Origin: DAOUBA01 sp034432855 | GTDB lineage: Bacteria; Chloroflexota; Anaerolineae; B4-G1 | Direction of reading: 5' to 3' | Length of the DNA: 29,963 bases | Assembly: GCA_034432855.1 (NCBI GenBank) | Contig: DAOUBA010000017.1 | Span: 1-29,963 of the forward strand | Shown: one piece after another, positions 1 through 6,786 of the stretch | Layout of the letters: each line of letters begins with the position of its first letter | Numbering within the stretch: the stretch's first letter is position 1 | Notes under the pieces: model-generated | The model's database searches: none | Told to the model about the DNA's origin: nothing | What the model saw: only the letters and a program-made list of their open reading frames with translations | Position numbers and translations under genes: made by a program

Positions 1-1568
1 TTGAAAGCCACTCCCAAGAGCCTCACGCCATCCTGCGTCGCCAGGTGCTCTCTGGCCTTTGCAACCTTGTCAGCACTCGTAGAGCCTGCGCTGACGACCA
101 GAACTACACCATCTACGATAGAAGCCAATATGCCAGCATCAGGGGCTGCCAAGACCGGCGGGCTATCCATGAAGATCAGATCGGCCTGCTTCTTCAAGAT
201 GCTCACCACCTCGGGCAACCGTGGCGAGGTCAACGAAAGACTCGGATCCAATGGCGGTCTGCCCCCTGAAAGTAAGTACAGGTTCTCGATCCCTGTCGCC
301 TGTACCCCCTTGGGCCAATCCGATTCCGTCAACGGCGTCTGGCTTCTCAGCAATTCAGACAAGCCATGCAGATTGGGGAGATCGAAAAACTCATGTAATC
401 TGGGTTGGCGCAGGTCTGCATCCACCAAAACGACCCGTTTTCCTCCGGCTGCGACCACCGCTCCTAACTGAGCGACCGCAAAGGTCTTGCCATCGTGTAA
501 GGTCGGGCTGGTGATCAAAAACACCTTGGGCTGGTCTTCAGTTGACCGGCCGACAAAACCCTGCTCCTCGTGATCGCCAGGACCGACCTGGTCAGCCACG
601 GCGAGGAGAATGTTGGTGCGCAACGTGCGTACCATTTCCGCAGCAGGCGAGAGCGGATTGACCGCCAGGGTTTTACCACTTCCACTTGACAACTTGGGAA
701 TGGCTCCCAAGACCGCCATGCCCAGGAGACTGGTCCTGGCATCCCCCTCCCAACGCACAGCATCGTCCAGGTACTCGATCAGAAGCACGCCGCCCACTGC
801 GAGCACTAACCCTGCCGCTCCTGCTACGGCTATGAACAGAACGTCGCGGCGAGGCAGGGGGGCTTGGGGCTCAACTGCCGCGTCGAAAAGGGAAACCATG
901 TTGGGGACCTCCTGCTGATAGGACGCCAACAGGCTCGCATAGGTCGCCTGCATGCCTCCCTTGGCCGTCTCCAACTGGCGCAGTCGCTCCTGTGCTTCGG
1001 CAAGTTCGGCAGCCGAGGTCAATTCGATCAGGGAGGCCCGCAACCGGGCGATCTCTTCATCTATCTCCTTGACCTGTGCCTCCAGACTGTCCAGTTGCTG
1101 CCCGACAAAAGCCTGCCGCTGGAGTTGCGCTTCTTGGGACACCGGACTACGACGGATCAACTCATCTGCCAGCGCATTGGCGATCAGCGCAGCCGCCCGT
1201 GGATCGGGGTCCACCACCTGAATCTCTAACAATTGAGCATCGGGATAGACGCGGGTAGTTACCTGTGTGGCCAACTGCTTTGGGTCCCGGTTGGCCCCCA
1301 GGCGATTGATCACCGCCTGCAATACCGGGCCCTCCTTGGCTAACTGGGCGTATGCTGCCGCCAGAGTATTCGCCGTGTTCAATTGCCAGGGATCCGGGTT
1401 GGGACTCTGGAGACCGGTGCCCACCATCAGAGTCGCCTTCGCCGAGTAGAGTTCCGGCTGGCGAGCCAGGAGAAGATGAGCGACAACTGCCGGGATGAGC
1501 AGTCCAAGCACCAACAGCCACCACCACCGACGCGCCAAGTTCCAATACCACCATTTTTGCCTCTCCAA
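1..1568 (-). CDS. Wzz-domain tyrosine autokinase (BY-kinase), exopolysaccharide export regulator; partial at left edge
   Basis: An open frame runs from 1568 to the window edge without a stop (522 codons, C-terminus missing). The start is read as TTG at 1568-1566 because AGGAGGGAG lies just upstream and the first in-frame ATG falls at residue 48. The order is: N-terminal membrane helix (about 17-34), Wzz periplasmic region with coiled coil (about 140-215), second helix (about 243-264), then a cytoplasmic P-loop kinase. Kinase motifs are a Walker A at 352-362 (SPTLHDGKT), Walker A' VVLVDADLRQP (379-389) and Walker B DLIFMDSPP (463-471). Such proteins set polysaccharide chain length and phosphorylate a C-terminal Tyr cluster, which is outside the window. 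The Walker A is unusual: the family normally has PGEGK[ST], here LHDGKT. The response regulator stop lies 20 bp upstream, so the two are probably cotranscribed. Confidence 0.88.
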   Translation of the reverse strand, partial: MERQKWWYWNLARRWWWLLVLGLLIPAVVAHLLLARQPELYSAKATLMVGTGLQSPNPDPWQLNTANTLAAAYAQLAKEGPVLQAVINRLGANRDPKQLATQVTTRVYPDAQLLEIQVVDPDPRAAALIANALADELIRRSPVSQEAQLQRQAFVGQQLDSLEAQVKEIDEEIARLRASLIELTSAAELAEAQERLRQLETAKGGMQATYASLLASYQQEVPNMVSLFDAAVEPQAPLPRRDVLFIAVAGAAGLVLAVGGVLLIEYLDDAVRWEGDARTSLLGMAVLGAIPKLSSGSGKTLAVNPLSPAAEMVRTLRTNILLAVADQVGPGDHEEQGFVGRSTEDQPKVFLITSPTLHDGKTFAVAQLGAVVAAGGKRVVLVDADLRQPRLHEFFDLPNLHGLSELLRSQTPLTESDWPKGVQATGIENLYLLSGGRPPLDPSLSLTSPRLPEVVSILKKQADLIFMDSPPVLAAPDAGILASIVDGVVLVVSAGSTSADKVAKAREHLATQDGVRLLGVAF

Positions 1569-1588
1569 AGTCTCCCTCCTGGACCTAA

Positions 1589-2305
1589 CTACCCTTGTCC
1601 CGAATCTCGCGGAGCGGCCTCGCCCGCGAAGTAGTATCCCATCCCCCAGCGCGTACGGATATAGCGCGGATTATCGGGATCGTCCTCGATTTTGCGTCGC
1701 AGGTAGCGAATATAGACGCTCAGATACCTCAACTCCTCTGCATACTCCGGCCCCCACACGCTGGTCAGCAATTCCCTGTGAGATACGATCCGCCCCTTTT
1801 GGCTAACCAGATACAACAATAAGCGCAACTCTGTCGGCGCCAGATGCAATACCTCTCCCCGCCGCATAACCACCCCGTCTTTCACGTCAATGAACAGATT
1901 CCCGTCGTCGTAAGCCGTTCGCCACCCGCCATTCGCGCTCGCGCCGGCCCGTCGCAGAACCGTGCGAATCCGCGCGACCAACTCCTCAAAGTTACAGGGC
2001 TTGGTTAAATAGTCATCCGCTCCTAGCGAGAGGCTCCTAAGCACGTCTTCTTGACCTGACTTAGCCGTGAGTATAATGATCGGCGTATCACACATGGCGC
2101 GGAAACGCTGGCATACGGTCCAGCCGTCCATATCGGGGATCACCAGATCCAGAACAATCACGTCCGGCTGTGTCTCGTAGGCTCGCCTAATGCCCTCTTT
2201 TCCGCCCTCTGCAACGACAACCGAGAACCCCGCTCGCTCCAATCCCACCTGTAAGACGGCCAGGAAGTCGGGGTCATCATCAACTACCAACACTTTCCCG
2301 TTCAC
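1589..2305 (-). CDS. OmpR/PhoB-family response regulator (upstream of the BY-kinase)
   Basis: 238 aa from a GTG at 2305-2303 preceded by ACGGAG. The receiver domain (about 1-120) shows the acidic pocket DDD at 9-11, phospho-acceptor D53 (VLDLVIPD), switch T80 and K102 (TKP). The C-terminal winged helix (about 135-228) has the trans-activation-loop and recognition-helix pattern of OmpR/PhoB (ELRYLSVYIRYLRRKIE). No histidine kinase gene is adjacent, so its partner is encoded elsewhere. The stop is 20 bp from the TTG of the Wzz/BY-kinase gene with only a ribosome binding site between, which suggests one transcript and possible autoregulated control of exopolysaccharide genes (inference). The closest family in Gram-positives and Chloroflexota is KdpE/PhoP-like; the specific target is unknown. 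Confidence 0.93.
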   Translation of the reverse strand: MNGKVLVVDDDPDFLAVLQVGLERAGFSVVVAEGGKEGIRRAYETQPDVIVLDLVIPDMDGWTVCQRFRAMCDTPIIILTAKSGQEDVLRSLSLGADDYLTKPCNFEELVARIRTVLRRAGASANGGWRTAYDDGNLFIDVKDGVVMRRGEVLHLAPTELRLLLYLVSQKGRIVSHRELLTSVWGPEYAEELRYLSVYIRYLRRKIEDDPDNPRYIRTRWGMGYYFAGEAAPRDSGQG

Positions 2306-2401
2306 GCTTCTTACTCCGTCACAGCGTCAGCCTGGGCCAGACCCACGTCCGGTCCTCAGGCAAGACAAAAGGTTGGCAAACAGATTGCGCCTACAATTAG
2401 A

Positions 2402-2410
2402 AATATAGCA
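2402..2410 (-). promoter_or_regulatory. Candidate extended -10 promoter for the regulator/BY-kinase operon
   Basis: On the minus strand the sequence reads TGCTATATT (TGn plus TATATT), about 100 bp upstream of the GTG at 2305. No good -35 box is visible at 16-18 bp, consistent with an extended -10 promoter but leaving the call weak. It lies beyond the terminator of the other regulator gene, so a promoter is expected here. Confidence 0.35.
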
Positions 2411-2442
2411 CGGTGTCGTGTGAGATAGGTGAACGAAAGGTC

Positions 2443-2480
2443 AAAAAACAACAAAAGCCCCCTCACTGGCTGAGGGGGCT
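2443..2480 (-). terminator. Rho-independent terminator of the second response regulator
   Basis: Perfect 10-bp stem AGCCCCCTCA / TGAGGGGGCT (2456-2465 with 2471-2480) with loop CTGGC. On the minus strand it is followed by a T-rich tract (2443-2456). It sits 20 bp past the stop codon at 2501, separating this regulator from the downstream regulator/BY-kinase unit. Confidence 0.88.
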
Positions 2481-2500
2481 GGCGAGGTGCGATAGGGGTT

Positions 2501-3205
2501 TTACGCGAGGTCGTCCACGTCAAAGTAGTACCCCGCTCCTCGCACGGTGTGGAGATAGCGGGGTGCGCTCGGGTCCGGCTCGATCTTCTTGCGCAGCCGG
2601 TAGATGTACTGCTTCACCAAGTCGGGCTCGCCGATCCGCTCGGGCCCCCAGATTCTGGACAAAATGGCATCCGCACTGAGCACTTTGCCCATATGACGGG
2701 CCAACAAACGCAGTATCTCAAATTCGTTGGGGGTCAGATAAACAGTGCGAGCCCCAATCACCAACTCGTGGCGTCCGCAATCCAACATAACCGATGCTGC
2801 AGGGAAGAGGATCTCGACACCCTCATCGGCGCGTTCACCTACCCGGCGCAGGCAAGCCCGGAGACGACTGACCAATTCGGAGTCCTGGAACGGTTTGACC
2901 ACATAGTCGTCTCCACCCACAGAGAAACCCCGTACTACGTCCTCGATCGTGCCCTTGGCGGTAACGAAGATGATGGGCACGTCCGTCATCTCCCGCAAGC
3001 GGCGGCACAACTCGAACCCGTCCACGTTGGGCATCATGACATCGAGGAGGATGGCGTCGGGGTGGAACTGGTAGGCCAGGCGCAGCCCAGAGAGGGCATC
3101 CTCGGCCACATTCACGTCGAAACCCTCGGCTGCCAACACCACCTGCAGCATTCTTAACGCCTCGGGCTGATCATCAATGGCGAGAACACGAAATCGGCGA
3201 CGCAT
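2501..3205 (-). CDS. OmpR/PhoB-family response regulator, stand-alone
   Basis: 234 aa from ATG at 3205. The receiver domain has D11/D12, phospho-acceptor D55 (LLDVMMPN), T82 and K104 (VVKPF). The effector domain is a winged helix ending with the usual VRGAGYYFD hairpin. The gene is a single transcription unit: 196 bp separate it from the next regulator and a strong terminator follows the stop. No sensor kinase lies nearby. The two regulators are only moderately similar, so they do not look like a recent duplication. Function beyond phosphorylation-dependent DNA binding cannot be assigned from sequence. Confidence 0.93.
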   Translation of the reverse strand: MRRRFRVLAIDDQPEALRMLQVVLAAEGFDVNVAEDALSGLRLAYQFHPDAILLDVMMPNVDGFELCRRLREMTDVPIIFVTAKGTIEDVVRGFSVGGDDYVVKPFQDSELVSRLRACLRRVGERADEGVEILFPAASVMLDCGRHELVIGARTVYLTPNEFEILRLLARHMGKVLSADAILSRIWGPERIGEPDLVKQYIYRLRKKIEPDPSAPRYLHTVRGAGYYFDVDDLA

Positions 3206-3468
3206 GCGGCTTCCTCCGAATAAGCCGAGCCGGCAGTCTGTAGTTCACACTCTGCATACAGTCGAGGCACATTTGGTCGGCCTTCGCCGACCTGCCCACC
3301 GCCGCGCCTATGCGTGGTGTCGGCGTTGGCGCGATCCGCCCCAAGAGGGCAATTTCAACCGGGCTGAACAATTACAGTACAATTTAGTTATACCACAAAG
3401 ATCGTCTGGCGTCAACATCCCTTCCTGGTGATTATCCTCATCTCGCTGACGCGCCACCAAAGTCTCGC
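3206..3468. other. Intergenic region between divergent regulator and deacetylase genes
   Basis: No convincing gene. It holds a perfect 7-bp hairpin, GGTCGGC / GCCGACC, at 3275-3292 (loop CTTC), and an AT-rich stretch at about 3365-3402 that could carry the minus-strand promoter of the regulator at 3205. No single -10/-35 pair there is convincing. Confidence 0.5.
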
Positions 3469-3497
3469 TTGACAGGGAGCGCAATACGCGGTACTAT
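3469..3497 (+). promoter_or_regulatory. Sigma70-type promoter for the PIG-L/LmbE gene
   Basis: TTGACA at 3469-3474 (perfect -35), 17-bp spacer, TACTAT at 3492-3497 (4 of 6 matches). The predicted transcript starts near 3504, about 40 bp before the ATG. Confidence 0.7.
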
Positions 3498-3545
3498 CTC
3501 GCAGGTGAAGAGCAGGGCCGGAATATCACTTTGGGGTTGCACACG

Positions 3546-4235
3546 ATGTCTGAAGAGAACCTCGACCGCGTGATGGTCATCGCTGCCCATCCCGACGACC
3601 CCGAGTTTGGCTGCGCTGGAACGATGGTCAAGTGGGCGCAGGCCGGCAAGAAGATCGCCTACGTACTGCTGACCAGCGGCGACAAAGGCAGTCACGACCC
3701 GGACCTGCGCCCAGGCCGGTTGGCAGCGCAGCGCGAGGAGGAGCAGCGCGCTGCCGCACAAGACCTGGGCGTCGAACAAGTGATCTTTTTGCGCTACCCC
3801 GACGGTCTACTCGAGAACACGCTGGAACTGCGCCGCCAGATCGCCAGCCTCATCCGCCAGCATCGGCCACACATCGTGGTAACCATAGACCCGTGGCGGC
3901 ACTATCAACTTCACCCCGACCATCGCGCGGCGGGCCAGGCCGCCTTGGATGCGATCTATGCTGCCCGCGAGTGGTACATCTTCCCCGAGCAGTTGATCGG
4001 CGATGTGGAGCCGTGGCGCGTCAAAGAGGTGTACCTCTTTTGGACCGACAACGCGGACTACTGGGAGGACATCACGCCGTGCATCGAGGCACGCATCGGG
4101 GCGCTGAGGCGGCACGCCAGCCAGGTTGGGTTGGACACGGCGAAATTGGCCGAGCGTATCCGCAAGTTCGCCCGCGAGATGGGTGAGAAGGCCGGCTACG
4201 AATACGCCGAGGGATTCAAGCGGTTTGTCTTCTGA
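3546..4235 (+). CDS. PIG-L/LmbE-family N-acetylglucosaminyl deacetylase-like protein
   Basis: 229 aa from ATG 3546; an in-frame TTG at 3531 would add five residues and neither start has a strong ribosome site. The zinc-binding signature of the family is intact: AHPDDPE at 14-20 and HPDH at 123-126. These are the metal ligands and catalytic Asp of deacetylases that remove acetyl from GlcNAc-containing small molecules or lipids (MshB, BshB, PIG-L, LmbE). The length is typical. No thiol-biosynthesis or glycolipid genes are adjacent, so the substrate is unknown. It has its own promoter and is followed after about 20 bp by the promoter of the aromatic operon, so it is probably monocistronic. Confidence 0.9.
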   Translation: MSEENLDRVMVIAAHPDDPEFGCAGTMVKWAQAGKKIAYVLLTSGDKGSHDPDLRPGRLAAQREEEQRAAAQDLGVEQVIFLRYPDGLLENTLELRRQIASLIRQHRPHIVVTIDPWRHYQLHPDHRAAGQAALDAIYAAREWYIFPEQLIGDVEPWRVKEVYLFWTDNADYWEDITPCIEARIGALRRHASQVGLDTAKLAERIRKFAREMGEKAGYEYAEGFKRFVF

Positions 4236-4254
4236 CGCAGACGTTGATCGAGAC

Positions 4255-4282
4255 TTGACAAATCTTCCATCCTGGGTATCAT
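4255..4282 (+). promoter_or_regulatory. Promoter of the Phe/Tyr biosynthesis operon
   Basis: TTGACA at 4255-4260, 16-bp spacer, TATCAT at 4277-4282 (5 of 6). The predicted start is about 4288-4289, which makes a leader RNA of about 180 nt before aroH. The same combination, TTGACA-N16-TATCAT, drives rnpB at 28036-28063. Confidence 0.82.
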
Positions 4283-4292
4283 GAAAGTCACG

Positions 4293-4394
4293 ATGAACGG
4301 GTGTCCAGTTTGCCTTGCCTACTACTTTGCCTTCTATTTTGGCCGCCCAACGGGGCGCGGTTGCTTCACGCCGGGCGGAGGCCAGGTAGAGTAG
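4293..4394 (+). CDS. Aromatic-rich leader peptide of the aro operon attenuator
   Basis: A 33-codon reading frame, ATG 4293 to TAG 4392-4394, lies between the operon promoter and its leader terminator. Residues 10-16 are YYFAFYF (codons TAC TAC TTT GCC TTC TAT TTT, 4320-4340), six aromatic residues in seven. This is the arrangement of amino-acid-operon leader peptides such as enterobacterial pheL, but with Tyr and Phe mixed, matching an operon that makes both. Starvation for charged tRNA-Tyr or tRNA-Phe would stall the ribosome here. No Shine-Dalgarno sequence is seen and the ATG lies only 4-5 nt from the predicted transcript start, so translation is probably leaderless. The frame was too short for routine gene calling. 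Confidence 0.82.
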   Translation: MNGCPVCLAYYFAFYFGRPTGRGCFTPGGGQVE

Positions 4395-4435
4395 CAGGCA
4401 CAAACCCGGAGAGATGCAAAGAACGTGGAGCAGCC
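4343..4435 (+). promoter_or_regulatory. Attenuator: protector and antiterminator pairings
   Basis: Two alternative pairings are visible. Protector: CCGCCC (4343-4348, just after the aromatic codons) with GGGCGG (4373-4378), extended inside by GGCG/CGCC (4354-4357/4369-4372). Antiterminator: GGTTGCTTCACG (4359-4370) pairs over 12 bp, two of them G-U, with CGTGGAGCAGCC (4424-4435), which is the 5' arm and loop of the terminator. A ribosome stalled at 4320-4340 would cover the first protector arm, free 4359-4370 and allow the antiterminator; an unstalled ribosome lets the protector and terminator form. The mechanism is inferred; the complementarity is seen. Confidence 0.78.
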
Positions 4436-4451
4436 GCTCCACGTTCTTTTT
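4418..4451 (+). terminator. Leader terminator (attenuator) upstream of aroH
   Basis: Perfect 14-bp stem AAAGAACGTGGAGC / GCTCCACGTTCTTT (4418-4431 with 4436-4449), loop AGCC, ending in a run of five T. It sits 18 bp before the aroH start and just before its ribosome binding site (TAGGAGA, 4454-4460), so it must be bypassed for aroH expression. Confidence 0.93.
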
Positions 4452-4468
4452 GTTAGGAGACCAGGATA

Positions 4469-4831
4469 ATGCCCTGTCGAGGTATTCGCGGCGCGATCTG
4501 TGTGGACATCAACGACGCCGGCGCCATCGTCGCAGCGACACGTGAACTCCTGGAGCGCATCATTGCCGCCAATGGTGTGCGTGTGGAGGATATAGCCGCT
4601 GTCATCTTTACAGCCACATCTGATTTAGATGCCGCCTATCCGGCGCGCGCCGCCCGCGAGATGGGTTGGGCCAGCGTGCCGCTCCTGTGCACACAGGAAA
4701 TGGCAGTTGCAGGAAGCCTTCCACGCTGCATCCGCGTGCTCGTGTTGTGGAACACCGACCGGCCCGCGGAGCAGGTTCGCCACGTCTATCTGGGCGAGGC
4801 GCGTAATCTGCGCCCCGATCTGATATCGTAG
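4469..4831 (+). CDS. aroH: Chorismate mutase, AroH type
   Basis: 120 aa, first gene of the attenuated operon. It converts chorismate to prephenate, the shared precursor of Phe and Tyr. It belongs to the Bacillus-type monofunctional trimeric AroH fold, not the helical AroQ fold: RGIRGA near the N-terminus (R7), CTQEM with E77, CIRV with R89 and HVYL with Y107 correspond to the active-site residues known from Bacillus subtilis AroH. The C-terminus LRPDL also matches the family. The start ATG has TAGGAGA and AGGA upstream. It is followed after 36 bp, which contain a short palindrome, by pheA, which consumes its product. Confidence 0.96.
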   Translation: MPCRGIRGAICVDINDAGAIVAATRELLERIIAANGVRVEDIAAVIFTATSDLDAAYPARAAREMGWASVPLLCTQEMAVAGSLPRCIRVLVLWNTDRPAEQVRHVYLGEARNLRPDLIS

Positions 4832-4832
4832 A

Positions 4833-4849
4833 GCGGGACGGCATCCCGC
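4833..4849. repeat. Short palindrome between aroH and pheA
   Basis: GCGGGA / TCCCGC separated by CGGCA, in the 36-bp gap. No T run follows, so it is not a terminator. It resembles the GC-rich palindromes inserted elsewhere in this window (aroA, aroE). Confidence 0.5.
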
Positions 4850-4867
4850 CCTACAGAGGAGGAGGAT

Positions 4868-5701
4868 ATGACAAAAGTAGCCTTTCAGGGCGTCGCAGGG
4901 GCCTATTCGGAGGAGGCCATCCGCCAATACTTCGGCCCGGAGGTACAGACCGTCCCATGCAAGCGGCTGGTGGACATTTTTACCACCGTAGAGAGCGGCG
5001 ACGCCGATTATGCCATGCTGCCCATCGAAAACGCCGTCGCTGGCTCTGTCACCGAGTCCTATGAACTGCTGATCGAGCACGACCTGCGCGTGCGTGCCGA
5101 GGTGATCCTGCGCGTGCGCCATATGCTGCTCGGCATCCCCGGCGCCAAACTGAGCGACCTCAAGCGAGTGCGATCCCATCCCCAGGCTCTGGCGCAGTGC
5201 GAGCGTTATCTGGCCCGCCACGGGCTTGAGCCAGTGCCAGCATTCGATACCGCCGGCGGCGCGCGCGAGTTAGCCGAGAACCCCGATCCGGAAACCGGCG
5301 CCATCGCCAGCGCACTGGCCGCAGAATTATATGGCCTGGAGATTCTCGACCGCAACATCGAAGACCTCTCGTTCAACTACACCCGTTTCTTCGTCCTTGG
5401 CCTGGAGGACCCGCCCCGCTCGCAGCGCAGCAAGACCTCGCTCGTGTTCACCACGCGCCACCAGCCGGGCGCGCTGTACGAAAGCCTGGGCGAGTTTGCC
5501 AAACGCAGCATCAACCTGACCAAGATCGAATCGCGCCCACGGCGCAATCACCCCTGGCAGTACCTCTTTTACCTCGACTTTGAGGGCCACTGGCAGGACC
5601 CGGAGTGCGAAGCGGCGTTGATCGGGCTGCTACGCCGCTCCTCGTTCGTCAAGTTATTGGGCTCCTACCCGGCAGCAACGACGCCGGTGGATGAAGAATA
5701 G
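4868..5701 (+). CDS. pheA: Prephenate dehydratase
   Basis: 277 aa, monofunctional, with a very strong ribosome site (GAGGAGGAGG). It converts prephenate to phenylpyruvate, the committed Phe step. The catalytic PDT domain (about 1-180) shows FQGVAGAYSEEA, PIENAVAGSV and the signature TRF at 172-174. The C-terminal ACT domain (about 190-270) has GAL (201-203) and ESRP (221-224), the residues that bind Phe in feedback-inhibited enzymes. So control is probably double: enzyme inhibition by Phe and transcript attenuation upstream. Length and domain order are normal. It is 32 bp from the DAHP synthase start. Confidence 0.97.
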   Translation: MTKVAFQGVAGAYSEEAIRQYFGPEVQTVPCKRLVDIFTTVESGDADYAMLPIENAVAGSVTESYELLIEHDLRVRAEVILRVRHMLLGIPGAKLSDLKRVRSHPQALAQCERYLARHGLEPVPAFDTAGGARELAENPDPETGAIASALAAELYGLEILDRNIEDLSFNYTRFFVLGLEDPPRSQRSKTSLVFTTRHQPGALYESLGEFAKRSINLTKIESRPRRNHPWQYLFYLDFEGHWQDPECEAALIGLLRRSSFVKLLGSYPAATTPVDEE

Positions 5702-5733
5702 AGAGAACCCATATGTCGAAAGGTGAGACGGAT

Positions 5734-6747
5734 ATGATCATCATCATGCAGAAAGGCGCGACGGCGCGCCAGATCGCCAACGTCACTGCCCGCGTCGAGC
5801 AAATGGGATACCGGACGCATATCTCCACGGGCGAAGAGCGCACCATCATCGGCGTCATCGGCGACGAGCGCCCGATTGACCGCGAGCAGATCGAACGCAT
5901 GGAAGGCGTCGAACGCACGGTACCGATCCTGCGCCCATTCAAACTTGCCAGTCGTGAGTTTCACCCGCAGGACACGGTGGTACAGGTCAACGGCGTCAAG
6001 ATCGGCGGCGAGCAGTTGGTCGTGATGGCCGGCCCGTGCGCGGTCGAGAGCCGCGAGCAGCTGATGACCACAGCGTGGGCGGTCAAAGAAGCCGGCGCCC
6101 AGATCTTGCGTGGTGGGGCGTTCAAGCCGCGCACCTCGCCTTATAGTTTCCAGGGATTGGGTGAGGAAGGGCTAAAACTGCTGGCCGAGGCGCGTAAGGA
6201 GACGGGGCTACCGGTGGTCACCGAAGTAATGGACCCGCAGATGGTGCCGCTGGTCACCACCTACGCCGACATTCTGCAGATCGGCGCACGCAATATGCAG
6301 AACTTTGCACTGCTGCACGCGGTGGGCGAAGCGCAACGCCCGGTGCTCCTGAAGCGTGGGATGATGTGCACCATCGAGGAACTGCTGATGTCCGCCGAAT
6401 ACATCCTCTCGCACGGCAACCATCGCGTCATCCTGTGCGAGCGCGGCATCCGCACTTTTGAGCCCTACACGCGCAACACGCTCGATATCGGCGCCGTGCC
6501 GGTGATCAAACAACTCTCCCACCTGCCGGTGATCGTGGATCCCAGCCACGCGACGGGCAAGTGGGAATTGGTAGAGCCGGCCTCGCGTGCGGCGGTGGCA
6601 GCGGGAGCCGACGGACTGACCATCGAGGTACATCCCGACCCAGAAAACGCCCTCTCCGACGGTGCCCAGTCGCTCAAGCCAGAGCGGTTCACCGCGCTGA
6701 TGCGCAACCTGCGGCCCATTGCCGAGGCGGTGGGAAGAAGACTGTAA
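5734..6747 (+). CDS. aroF: DAHP synthase, type I-beta with N-terminal ferredoxin-like regulatory domain
   Basis: 337 aa from ATG 5734, chosen because AAAGGTGAG precedes it and family members usually begin MIIxM; an upstream ATG at 5713 would add seven residues. It condenses phosphoenolpyruvate and erythrose 4-phosphate, the first shikimate-pathway step. Residues 1-72 form the ferredoxin-like domain that confers Tyr/Phe inhibition in the Thermotoga-type enzyme. The barrel carries GPCAVES (100-106) and RGGAFKPRTSPY (126-137), the substrate and metal-site motifs, and DPSHATGK toward the end. Placement after aroH and pheA puts the pathway entry under the aromatic leader. A long palindrome follows the stop codon. 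Confidence 0.96.
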   Translation: MIIIMQKGATARQIANVTARVEQMGYRTHISTGEERTIIGVIGDERPIDREQIERMEGVERTVPILRPFKLASREFHPQDTVVQVNGVKIGGEQLVVMAGPCAVESREQLMTTAWAVKEAGAQILRGGAFKPRTSPYSFQGLGEEGLKLLAEARKETGLPVVTEVMDPQMVPLVTTYADILQIGARNMQNFALLHAVGEAQRPVLLKRGMMCTIEELLMSAEYILSHGNHRVILCERGIRTFEPYTRNTLDIGAVPVIKQLSHLPVIVDPSHATGKWELVEPASRAAVAAGADGLTIEVHPDPENALSDGAQSLKPERFTALMRNLRPIAEAVGRRL

Positions 6748-6786
6748 CGTAATGCGTAAAACGTAATTTGCGTTTTACGTGTTATG
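6748..6786. repeat. Palindromic element between aroF and tyrA
   Basis: Core stem CGTAAAACG / CGTTTTACG (6755-6763 with 6771-6779, loop TAATTTG), extended imperfectly outward by G-U and A-T pairs. The distal arm includes the tyrA start codon at 6784. It lacks a T run. A related element lies after tyrA (7676-7706). Confidence 0.75.

Noticed and set aside
1..1560. Plus-strand ORFs opposite the BY-kinase
   Set aside because: The minus-strand frame carries all Wzz and BY-kinase motifs; the plus-strand ORFs are short and overlap one another in several frames.
3807..4442. Long minus-strand ORF over the deacetylase gene and aro leader
   Set aside because: It is antisense to a clear PIG-L gene and to the leader, lacks a ribosome site and resembles no family; open antisense frames are expected in GC-rich genes.
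4289..4451. T-box riboswitch upstream of aroH
   Set aside because: No T-box consensus (AGGGTGGNACCGCG-type) and no specifier-loop stem are seen; the aromatic leader ORF and competing hairpins explain the region better.
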